64,000 bases of DNA from Aristolochia californica (Eukaryota > Streptophyta > Magnoliopsida > Piperales > Aristolochiaceae). The notes under the pieces were generated by a model. That model did not search any database, was not told the origin of the DNA, and saw only the letters and a list, made by a program, of their open reading frames with translations. The stretch is from positions 26,571,137 to 26,635,136 of the forward strand of contig JARWKL010000014.1 in assembly GCA_029961685.1 (NCBI GenBank), in the 5' to 3' direction. Position 1 is the stretch's first letter. Each line of letters begins with the position of its first letter. Below, one piece after another: positions 54,411 to 64,000 of the stretch. Position numbers and translations under genes: made by a program.

Positions 54411-55545
54411 ATCTTTGCTAGTCCCTAGCAAAACAACAATCGAACCAAAATTAAGCCTAGGAAAACAAAATGCCACTTTCGTAGGGAGCACGATTGCATT
54501 TAGCGCATGCAACAAGCCGTTAAACCCCTACTCTGCAGTAGTGGACGAGTTATGTCTCATGAGGGTTTGCATGGAATTTACCCACAAAATTCATCTAAAT
54601 CAATAATATAAAAAGAAAAACTGAAGAAAATTTACTCCTCATTAGCATATGACTAACACTTAGTATCGTAAAATATCTGAAAATCATATGAGATCTTGCG
54701 AAATTTGAAAACCTGTGTAAAATATAGCCTATTATCAATCCAAATACACTCATTGTTACTCCACCTGAACCAATGTGACCCATAAGCTATTACTTCAACA
54801 GAACGAAGAGGCAACAAATAACAATAAAATCCTGGTCACATCACAATTAAGAGAAAATAGTAGAGTAAGCCTGTTGTCTGACAATCTCACAAAAGAAATA
54901 TACCAATTTCAATCTTGACTTGTAACTTCTTTCAAATTATAATTCATCATCAAAGTTAAGGAAACTCATTGCTTCCAGATTTAAAACCATTTTACATTAT
55001 TACCAGCGCACTTTTGTTATTACCAGCATAATTTTTGTTTCACTGAATACTTTTGGTATTACCACCATTTTGTATTCTTCTTCACTGCACATGTACTTAT
55101 TTTTAAGTAACCGACTATTCCGGTGCATGTCCCTGGGTTTGCCCAGGCTGTTTCTGAAGTTATTTGTCTTTTGCAAGCAAGAGCATTTCCATTTGCATTC
55201 ATACATTACAACAAGGAATTTCACTGAGGTATAAAAAGGAATGAGTTCAAACAGGCATACAAGACTATTCAGACTAAGATCAACACTAGATTTACATGTT
55301 CTCTTTTGCAACTAAGTTCCAAGTCTAATGCAATAGTAAATTATCCCACTGAATTCTCATGGATTACAACAAATGATATCAGATTTCTAATAGGCATATT
55401 CTATACAGTTTTACGAAAAATTTTGAAACACATTTGATCAAATTATTTTAACTCTACTAATGTTAACCACATACTAAGAGGAGTAATTTGAAAACCACGA
55501 ACAGAAATCAAAAGAAAATTATTGCTAAGACATAAAAGAGTCGTC

Positions 55546-55579
<34 letters not shown>

Positions 55580-56181
55580 TGACATTGTCCTCAATGGGGA
55601 AAAGTTAAAACACTATAAAGACTACAAAAAAAATAACAGCTTAGCTAGTTATACTCCAGTAGGGTGAGGGTTAAGCTCCCTCAGGGCTCCTAAATCCATA
55701 GGTGGGACCATAGGTGTTTGGTCATCAACAATAATACTGAAAAGTCAATAAAGACCCCCAGGAATATTACATAGTCTCCCTCGAAGAAGGTTTACTCGTA
55801 TCAGCCGTACCCGTAGGTAATCATCCGTAGATGAAACTGCTATCCCACATCACACTTTGAAGAAATCTCCGTGTGATTAGCCACTGAAGGCAACAAGAAT
55901 CACGCGCTGAACACAAGTCCTTAAGTTACTCACCATAAGGTTTTCATTCAATACTTCAAGATCGAACTGGTCAATCCCAGAACGGTTGTTTGAGTACAGA
56001 CCTCTCAAACTAGGGACCAAAAGTCTGGTTATCGACTACCGGAACCATTTATGCTCTCAGCCGGCAAGAGAGTATGAATAAACCAAAAAAAAAAAAAAAA
56101 TTGTAATGTACAAAGGGATAAAAACGTGGTGATTGCCCACAATGTGCTAAGTTTATAGTCGTAAGCAAGACTCTGACGCAT
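54411..56181 (-). other. spacer between pol and 3' LTR of the Athila-type element
   Basis: Athila relatives often carry an env-like ORF here. I see none: the longest minus frame is 103 codons (55000-55311) without a leader or membrane segment I would trust. The spacer holds a 32-C run (55548-55579) and a 16-A run (about 56085-56100). Confidence 0.55.
55548..55579 (+). repeat. 32-C homopolymer
   Basis: Uninterrupted C run within the Athila spacer, after GTCGTCGT and before TGACATTGTC. Confidence 0.92.
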
Positions 56182-59100
56182 TCAAGATGAAATGACAGGT
56201 TCCTCCAAGAAAATTACCATCACCTCCTCCGGTGTGGGGACATTCTCAAGATAGTGTTTGAGGCTCTGACCGTTAACTTTGAAGATCGACCCGTCTCTGT
56301 GATTGCGGATCTCAATAGCGCCATGAGGAAACACCTGTGTAACTTCAAATGGATCGGACCACCTGGATCTTAGCTTCCCTGGAAACAAATGCAATCATGA
56401 GTTATAAAGTAAAACATTCTGCCCAACAGTAAAAGACTTGCGAAAAATAGATTTATCATGTAAAAGCTTTGTTCGCTCCTTATACAGTTTGGCATTCTCG
56501 TAAGCATCATGACGTATCTCCTCCAACTCATTCAATTGCAACTTTCTCTCCTCACCCGCTTGAGTTAAATCAAAATTTAAAGCCTTAATGGTCCAATAAG
56601 CTCTATGCTCAAGCTCAACAGGTAGATGACATGCTTTGCTGAACACTAGGCGAAATGGAGACATCTCAATCGGAGTCTTATAAGCGGTTCAATAGGCCCA
56701 TAAGGCATCGTCCAATCGAGTGGACCAATCTTTCCTATCAAAGCGAATCGACTTCTCCAAAATCCGTTTGATCTCCCTATTAGAGATTTCCACTTGACCA
56801 CAAGTTTGAGGGTGGTACGGAGTGGACACCCGATGAGTGATGGAATATTTCTTCAATAAGGTCTCAAATGCTCTATTACAAAAATGAGATCCCCCATCAT
56901 TGATGATCGCTCTCGGGGTACTAAACCGATTAAAGATATTTTCTTTTAAAAACTTTACCACCACTTTGTGATCGTTTGTCTTACATGATATAGCTTCAAT
57001 CCATTTAGAGACATATTCAACAGCAACAAGAATGTATTGATAGCCGAACGAGACAGGAAAAGGACCCATGAAGTCAATACCCCACACATCAAACAATTCA
57101 ACAATAAGAATGGGTTAAAAGGCATCATGTTCTTCCTAGACAAACAACCAGTTCGTTGGCATTTATCACACACCTGACAAAACTCATGGGCATCTCTAAA
57201 TAATGAAGGCCAATAGAAACCACATTGCAAGACTTTAGCCGTTGTTTTTCTAGCACCAAAATGTCCACCACATGCGTGGGACTGACAAAATTCAAGAATG
57301 TTGGCAAAGTCTTGCTCATGTACACAACGCCTAATGACTTGGTCAAAACACACCTTGAACAAATAAGGGTCATCCCAAAAAAATGTTTGACTTGGGAAAA
57401 TAATTTCAACCTATCTTGTTTACACCAATAATCAAGAATCTTATGAGTTACAAGATAGTTGACTATGTCAGCAAACCAAGGCAACTGGGATACTTGGAGA
57501 AGTTGTTCATCAGGGAAGGAATCATTTAAAGGAAGGAATCCTTCCTGGGGTACTACACAAATCCTAGATAGATGATCAGCAACAACATTCTCACAACTCT
57601 TCTTATCTCGAATCTCAAGGTCAAATTCTTGCAATTGCAAGATCCATCTAATCAAGCGAGGTTTAGTGTCCTTGATGGATAATAAGTACTTCAAAGCAGA
57701 ATGATCAGTGAACACTATAACCTTTGACCCTAACAGATATGATCTGAATTTGTTCAAGGCAAACACAACAGCTAACAACTCCTTCTCAGTGGTAGTGTAA
57801 TTCAATTGAGCATCATGAAGAGTGCGGCTAGCATATTGAATGACACAAGGCATTTTATCCGTCTTTTGCCCCAAAACAGCCCCCAATGCATAGTCAGAGG
57901 CATCACACATCAACTCAAAAGGCAAAGACCAAATAGGGGGTTGGACAATGGGTGCAATGGACAAACATTTCTTTAGTGTCTCAAAAGCATGAATACAGGC
58001 ATCATCAAAGGCAAAAGCAACATCTTGAGCAAGTAAATTCGTCAAAGGACGAGAAATTTTGCTAAAATCTTTAATGAAACGCCTATAGAACCCAGCATGG
58101 CCAAGGAAAGAACGCACCCCCTTCACAGAAGTAGGTGGTGGCAGATTGGCAATTAGGTTAACCTTGGCTTTGTCCACTTCTACACCCCGCTCAGACACTA
58201 CATGTCCTAAAACAATTCCTTCTTTCACCATGAAGTGGCATTTCTCCCAATTCAAGACTAAATTGGACTTAATGCAACGGGACAATACGAGTGAAATATT
58301 GTGCAGACATGTATCAAAACTAGAGCCAAACACAGAAAAGTCATCCATAAAGACCTCTAAAAATTCACCAATCATGTCAGAAAAAATACTCATCATGCAC
58401 CGTTGGAAAGTGGCAGGCGCATTGCATAAACCAAAAGGAATGCGTCTGTAAGCATAGGTGCCAAACGAACACGTGAATGTGGTCTTTTCCTGGTCTTCTG
58501 GAGCAATGGGAATTTGATTGTAGCCGGAGTATCCATCTAAGAAGCAATAAAAATTGTGGCCGGCCAATCGCTCTAGTACCTGATCAATGAAAGGTAGTGG
58601 GAAGTGATCCTTCCTAGTGGCGGAATTAAGTTTTCTATAGTCAATGCAGACACGCCACTTGGTGGTAGTTCTTCTGGGAATCAATTCACCACTCTCATTT
58701 TTCATTATCGTTATCCCCCCTTTCTTAGGGACAACTTGAATTGGACTCACCCAGGTGCTATCGGAAATAGGGTAAATGATTCATGTCACAAGCAACCTGA
58801 TAACTTCTTCTCTCACAACCTTCAGCATATGGGGATTTAACCTACGTTGCATCTCACGTAAGGCTTTAGTCCCCTCCTCCAAATGAATACGATGCATGCA
58901 TATGGAGGGGCTAATCCCTTTTTAAGGCATCAAGAGTCCACCCCAATGCATCTCTCTGTGCTTGTAAAACTTCAGTCAATTGTTCCTCCTGTTCAGTACT
59001 CAAATCAGAGGAAATAATGACTGGTAATGAGTTCATGGGCCCCAACAACGCATACTTCAACGTGGGAGGAAGTGGCTTAAGATCTAGCTTGGACGTTTCA

Positions 59101-59700
59101 AGAGGTTTGTCCAAGTCAAGAGGAAGATCCTGCGGATGATCAGTTGCGATAACCTCATAAGCTTCCTCCAACAGAGGTACAGAATTGAGTAAAGAATCAA
59201 CCTCTCGAAAATATGTTTCCTCATCAAAATAGTCCATGTCGAAAGATGTTATGCAAGACTCAAAAGATTCAAGAGTGGATTCGTCATCAAGCATAACAAT
59301 TTCTATCTTAAATGCAGGACTCAGATCATCAGACTCAAGTGGGTGATGCCCGGCATTAAATACATTCAATGAGACCTTAAAATTTCCAAAAGACAACTCC
59401 AACTCACCACTTTTACAATGAATGATAGCATTAGATGTGGCTAAGAAGGGACGTCCTAGGATGACAGGAATTTGGTTGGTCACATTGACTACTGGTTCTG
59501 TATCAAGAACAATGAAATCAACCGGGAACAAAAATTTGTCCACTTTCATCAAAACATCTTCAACTATTCCTCGTGGTATCTTGACAGAACGGTCAGCTAG
59601 TTGAAGTGTGAAGAGAGTAGGCTTCAATTCCCCCAAACCTAATTGTTGGTACACAAAGAAAGGAAGCAAATTCACACTTGCCCCTAAGTCAAGAAGAGCT
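56182..59700 (-). pseudogene. pol of the Athila-type element (protease, RT, RNase H, integrase)
   Basis: Reading minus from 59700: aspartic protease (VNLLPFFVYQQLGLGELKPT, then PVILGRPFLATSNAIIHCKS, 59675-58911); a stop and frame change near 58910; RT in the long frame from 58750 ([49 protein letters not shown] near 58340); RNase H ([30 protein letters not shown]) to about 57550; integrase zinc region [17 protein letters not shown] with [11 protein letters not shown] (57290-57140), then the core [17 protein letters not shown] and [16 protein letters not shown] (57096-56689). Frameshifts occur near 57360 and 57090, and a stop at about 56690. The C-terminal part includes RSRWSDPFEVTQVFPHGAIE. 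Closely similar in layout to Athila pol. Confidence 0.9.
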
Positions 59701-59856
59701 CTCTTGATGTATGTTCACCAATGACACATGAAATTGTGGGACATCCAGGATCTTTAACTTTAGGAGAAGTGTTGTGCTTCAGAATTGAGCTTACATTCTC
59801 AGTAAGAAAAACTTTTTTGTTAACATGTTGTTTTCTTTTCTGTGTACTAAGGTCTT

Positions 59857-61574
59857 TCAAAAATCGGGCATAGGCAAGGACCTAATAGCATCAAGAAGTG
59901 GAATGTTGATGTGAACCTTACTAAACAGTTCCAACGTTTCATGCATGCTATCTCCTTTCCAGGGTGGGCTCGATAACCTCTGCGGATAAGGAGCTAGTGG
60001 GACTTGGTTAGGGATCTGCTTGGTTGTTGGTGGAGAACTTGGAGGTTCTTCACCCAATGATGTGTCCCCATTGTCATCCTTTGACTCCTTAGACTTAGTG
60101 GTCCCTACCCCATTGTTCAACTCACGACCACTCCTAAGGGTGGTTATGGCTTTGGCTTGCTCATGGCGGGGTTTGGAACTCAACCCACTCTCATGTGTGC
60201 TTTTGGGGTTAGGAATGGTTTGACTCGGGAATCTATTTTGTGTTTGTTCACTCATTTGGTTGGCCAACTGACTCACTTGCATTTCAAGTTTAGCAATGGA
60301 GGACTGTGTATTCTGCATGAATAATTGAAGTGTATCCTCAAGTGAAGGTTTTTTTGGAATCAATGGCAGTTGAGTGAAGTGTGGGCGCGGAGCTTGGGGT
60401 TGAGTAAACCCTGGAGGACCCCCAACCTGTGGGCCCTTGGACCATGAGAAATTTGGGTACCTAGCCCAACCCGGATTATATGTTTCTGAAAAAGGATCGT
60501 TCCGATTTGGTCAAAATTCTGGACTGGATTCAAGTCCTCAATGAGCTCTGGGTAGGATGAACTAGATGGACACATTTGTGTGGGATGAGATGAACCAGAG
60601 CATATGGCACAGACAGTAGATGAGTTAGGAGCAGGTGAACCCTTGGACACCATAAGGGCATCAATTTTTCTAGTCAACCCCTCAATCTTGGCCATGAGCA
60701 TAGGTGTTTCACTAACCTCGTAGAGACCCCCTCTTTTGGCTTCGTGGGATCTCCTATCAACATTAAATGATGAACCCCATTGCTGAGATTGATCACTCAA
60801 CGTTTCAAAGAAGTCCCACGCCTCACTAGCACTCTTACCCATCAAACTCCCACCACTCGTTGCATCTACCATGGATCTAACCTAGGGTGTAAGACCTTGA
60901 TAAAAGTATTGCACTAAATGCCATTTCTCAAACCCATGATGCGGACACCTACGGATCAAATCCTTCCATTTCTCCCAAGCCTCATAAAAGTGTTCACCCT
61001 CCTGCTGCATAAAGTTGGAGATTTCTCTCCTGAGGGTTGTAGTTCTCTGAATGGGAAAGTACTTGGATAAAAATTTTGTGACTAATGTGTCCCATGAAGT
61101 AATGCTGCCCACCTCCAAGGAATTAAGCCAAGACTTGGCCTTATCCTTAAGTGAAAATGGAAAAAGTCTTAACCGGATAGAGTCATCTGAGAAATTCTGG
61201 AATTTGAAAGTTGCACAAATATCTAAGAATTCCATGATGTGGTAATATGGGTCCTCCTTCTCCAACCCATAGAATGTAGGGAGGAGTTGGATCACACCCG
61301 GTTTCAACTCATAATTGGCGGTAGTAGTGGGTGGCAATATAATGCAAGAAGGTGAGGTGAAGTGGGATGGGATAGAATAATCCCTCAGGGCTCTACGGTC
61401 ACCTGCTGCAGGTAACTGTAATAGTTCACCCTGATTGGCCATGGTAGCTCCTAACTTGACTTCGGGTGTTTTCCTACAAATATGATCTACCTCTTCAACA
61501 AAGGGAGTTAATGGTCCACCTAGGGAGCGGTGCCCGTGCATAAAAACACAAAAAGAAACAAAATGAACTATCAA
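59857..61574 (-). pseudogene. gag of the Athila-type element
   Basis: The likely start is the Met at 61442 (MANQGELLQLPAAGDRRALR); the frame is open up to 61574. The retrotransposon gag domain reads GLEKEDPYYHIMEFLDICAT and LFPFSLKDKAKSWLNSLEVG, then FLSKYFPIQRTTTLRREISN. An in-frame TAG interrupts it at about 60882 (between QGLTP and VRSMVDATSGG). A CCHC knuckle CAICSGSSHPTQMC lies near 60600. A frame change near 60510-60360 shifts into the proline-rich C-terminal part (60363-59857, FMQNTQSSIAKLEMQVSQLA, ending SLPMPDF). Confidence 0.88.
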
Positions 61575-61675
61575 ATTAAGCTAACAAACTCACTACTAAA
61601 AATATGAACTAACTAGAAGAAATAAAAATAATTCCATACAAAATCACCAAGCTAAAATTATGAAAGCAAAAATTA

Positions 61676-61737
61676 AAAAATAAATATAAAAATAAAAATA
61701 AAAATAAAATAAAATAAATAAAAATAAAAATAAATCT
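61676..61737 (+). repeat. AAAATA microsatellite in the Athila leader
   Basis: Imperfect run of AAAATA/AAATA units between gag and the primer site. Confidence 0.85.
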
Positions 61738-61781
61738 AACCTAAGACCATGGAGAACAAAGAAATACACTTAATACGTGCC

Positions 61782-61799
61782 TCCCCGGCAACGGCGCCA
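61782..61799 (-). other. tRNA-Asp primer-binding site of the Athila-type element
   Basis: Minus strand TGGCGCCGTTGCCGGGGA, 6 nt from the 5' LTR, matches the complement of a plant tRNA-Asp 3' end, the primer used by Athila-group elements. Confidence 0.88.
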
Positions 61800-61805
61800 A
61801 AAACT

Positions 61806-63418
61806 TGATGTAGAATTTAGTTACATCGGCTTTAATACCTCGCAAGCGTACGAATCGTTCATGTAATCTAGCGGGAAGCGAGGGTCATATCCACAGGGAG
61901 GACTGAATTTTGTGTATTCTTCAGTCAACTAGCCTAACCAAATATGATGAATTAATATTAACTAAACACTAATTATTTCCTAAATTATCAAGCAATCATC
62001 TGGTTAACTACTTACACAACAGGAAACGTCAACTCTGGATTTTACGGTGATTCGTGCCTCTCTCGAGCGCCACGTAACCACGGATCTGATTTCTCAATCC
62101 TTGCGTCTAGCCTCTCTCGGGCGCATAGAGTGAAAGACAGAAATCAGATTAAAATACCAAAATCCAACCTCAATTATAATCCTACCCTAATTAGCTAATT
62201 TAATCAAATATCCGGAAAACAAATATTCAATAAACATTAATTATCAAATCAGATTCAATAAACATTTAAAACCTAAGTTCAAACTATATAAAAAATGAAA
62301 TTCAAAAATTATGAATTACTCCCCTTCTTCTTCCTCTCGCTCGGGCAGCAACTCGTTCTCACGGGTGCTGAAATTTCCCGAGATTAATGGCTTCAGGTAG
62401 CAAGCGTGAGTGGTCGGAGGTAGAGACGACGTCGGCGACAAAGGTTGAAAGCCGATGGATGGAGGTAACGTCCGGCGAAGAATGAAACAGAGATGAAGTT
62501 CTCTAATCGGCTCTCTCGAGTCTCGATCGGAGTCGGAGTCGCTCTGGGAATGGTTAGAAATACGTAACCGACGCCGGAGGATGGTTGGAAAGTGGAAGTG
62601 GCACCGGAGAAGCCCTCTCGGATCACTTCTCGGTCTGGCGAGCGACGACTGTCGAACTCACCTCGACGGAGACTCTCTCGAGCTCTCCTCGGGTTTGTTC
62701 TTGGTTGCTGGACGGCGATGGACTGCGGTGGACGATGGTGGCGCGGTGAAAGACAGTGGCCCGACGAACGACGGTGGCAAACTCCTCTCGGGTCTCCCCT
62801 GTTTCCGGTGCTCTGTTCTGGCGAGCAGAAACTGTCGAACTCACCTCGACAGAGACTCTCTCGAGCTCTCCTCGGGTTTGTTCTCGGTTGTTGGAAGGCG
62901 GTGGATGGCGGTGGACGGCGGTGGACGACGGTGGCGCGGCGAACGATGGTGACGCGGCGACCGACGGAGGGAAACTCCTCTCGGGTCTTCCCCTGTTTCG
63001 GTCGACGATCGTGCTCTGTTTTGGTCGATGCTCTGTTTTCTCTTCACGCTCGTTCCTTCTCCCCCCGTTCGACGCTCCCTCGTTTCCTTTAATACCATCT
63101 TATTTATTTTAAAATGATTTGACCTAAAAATCACCTCCATTTCACTATGGGCATTTTGGTAAATATCTCCTTCTCCACCAAAATTCTCATGAAATTCCAT
63201 AATTAAATCTATAAAAAGCATTTCAGAAAGAAATAAACCTTAAAAACAATGAAATATAATTCAGGAGAGAAAAATATGCAATATCGACAGTGATTAATGC
63301 CAAATTCAATAAATGCTCATTTCATTTGAAAACCGATAAATAACCACCGATAACACAATTATAAAGGTTATTTTATTATAATTAACCTAGTTCTCATGTC
63401 AGAATATGGCATCTATCA
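61806..63418 (-). repeat. 5' LTR of the Athila-type element
   Basis: 1613 bp, colinear with 52803-54395. It carries the same internal tandem duplication, here with a period of about 183 bp (marker at 62652 and 62835), so the two LTRs differ by about 10 bp in repeat spacing. Confidence 0.92.
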
Positions 63419-63790
63419 TTGATCGATCATAGATTTTCAATGATCAATTATTGAGTTGTCAACTTTTTTCAAACACCTACAAAATGGCTAGTTTTTCTTG
63501 GGGAAACTATAAATACCCACTAAGCATGCGTTGGAGCATTCATTGAGCATTTATTTGTAAACCTACTGCATTCAAAGCAATTCTCACTTGAAATTCACTT
63601 CAAACTCACTTTTGACAGAAAGGAGTTAGAAATTTTCAAAATTGCACCTTTGTATTCTCCTTGCATCACCATAGTTCAAGCTCTAGAATCATTCTCAATT
63701 ATGCATTAAAGGTTGGAAGCTTGGATATCTCTAAGGAGAAGGTTGTCTCTCCATCAATTCAAGGGTGTAATCTTCTTTGCTTGACTTATG
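63419..63790 (+). repeat. SIRE-like LTR 3, right part
   Basis: Resumes after the Athila insertion with TTGATCGATCATAG. It continues through the TATA box ACTATAAATACCC (about 63506) and the same leader as LTR 2, and stops matching near 63790 before the expected terminus. Confidence 0.7.
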
Positions 63791-64000
63791 TAAAACCAGA
63801 CATTCCAAATTGCCTTGAATGGTCTACCTTTGCTCAAGTTTTATTTCTAGGAATGGGAAGAAAGAATACATTTTTGGTAGAACATAAATATAACCTATTG
63901 AGTTCAATGTTTGACAAGTGGAATCAAGAAAATAGCCTAGTTATGGCTTGGATGCTTAACTTTATTAGTGTTGGCATTAGAAAGACTATATTATTTTGTT
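63791..64000 (+). pseudogene. copia gag fragment, cut by the window end
   Basis: Plus reading gives FAQVLFLGMGRKNTFLVEHK then YNLLSSMFDKWNQENSLVMA and WMLNFISVGIRKTILFC. The W-K-N-L-V-W-LN-VS-I pattern is the N-terminal UBN2-type gag of copia elements. It continues beyond the window, so its integrity is unknown. Confidence 0.65.

Larger units (their letters stand above)
52803..63418 (-). mobile_element. Athila-type Ty3/gypsy retrotransposon, 10.6 kb
   Basis: Complete structure on the minus strand: 5' LTR 61806-63418, tRNA-Asp primer site 61782-61799, gag-pol 61574-56182, spacer, purine tract 54396-54410, 3' LTR 52803-54395. A perfect 5-bp target duplication TTGAT flanks it (52798-52802 and 63419-63423). 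RT-RNase H-integrase order marks it as gypsy; the primer site and the DLGASVNLLP protease box point to the Athila/Tat branch, Athila preferred. The target is the palindrome array of a SIRE-like LTR. Frameshifts and stops make this copy non-autonomous. Confidence 0.92.

Overview
This window is nuclear DNA from a flowering plant. Three host genes encode plant-type families (a FANTASTIC FOUR-like protein, a purine permease, a DOG1-like protein). Their spacing is gene-poor and most of the rest is transposable-element sequence of kinds typical of plants: Ty1/copia, Ty3/gypsy of the Athila type, a TRIM, CACTA, and short inverted-repeat elements. The species cannot be named from the sequence alone.

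Layout. 1-1155: 3' end of a decayed copia element and its LTR. 1427-3200: possible minus-strand host gene with a GC-rich, G-box-bearing upstream region; product not recognised. 4865-7072: FAF-like gene with TATA box, 5'UTR intron and single-exon CDS. 9860-12781: decayed copia element. 12784-15455: a non-coding LTR element (LARD/TRIM-like) with both LTRs. 15620-19510: wreck of a CACTA transposon (DUF4218 then DUF4216 remnants, subterminal repeats), interrupted by a SIRE-like solo LTR. 19519-20897 and 26598-30859: four copies of one inverted-repeat element family with termini G5TTAGTCC, a GC-rich cassette, a 33-nt palindrome and an AT-rich half. 24843-26049: purine permease gene, minus strand, two exons.

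30941-40805 is a minus-strand copia element split by a plus-strand Tnt1-type copia element (34589-39611). 40807-44600 holds SIRE-type copia fragments in opposing orientations, ending in a long LTR rich in TGATCGATCA palindromes. 47789-48277 is a MITE-like element about 570 bp upstream of a DOG1-like gene (48852-49676). 50364-50713 is a compact TRIM. 50740-52802 and 63419-63790 are SIRE-like LTR sequences, the last one split by a 10.6-kb Athila-type gypsy element (52803-63418, minus strand) with a perfect 5-bp target duplication. The window ends inside a copia gag.

The host genes do not form a pathway together; they are islands in nested retroelements. None of the autonomous elements looks intact: each pol has internal stops or frameshifts. 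The most novel-looking material is the G5TTAGTCC element family, the block of stacked inverted repeats at 29157-29310, and the palindrome-rich LTRs. All identifications come from reading translations and motifs; no database search was run.
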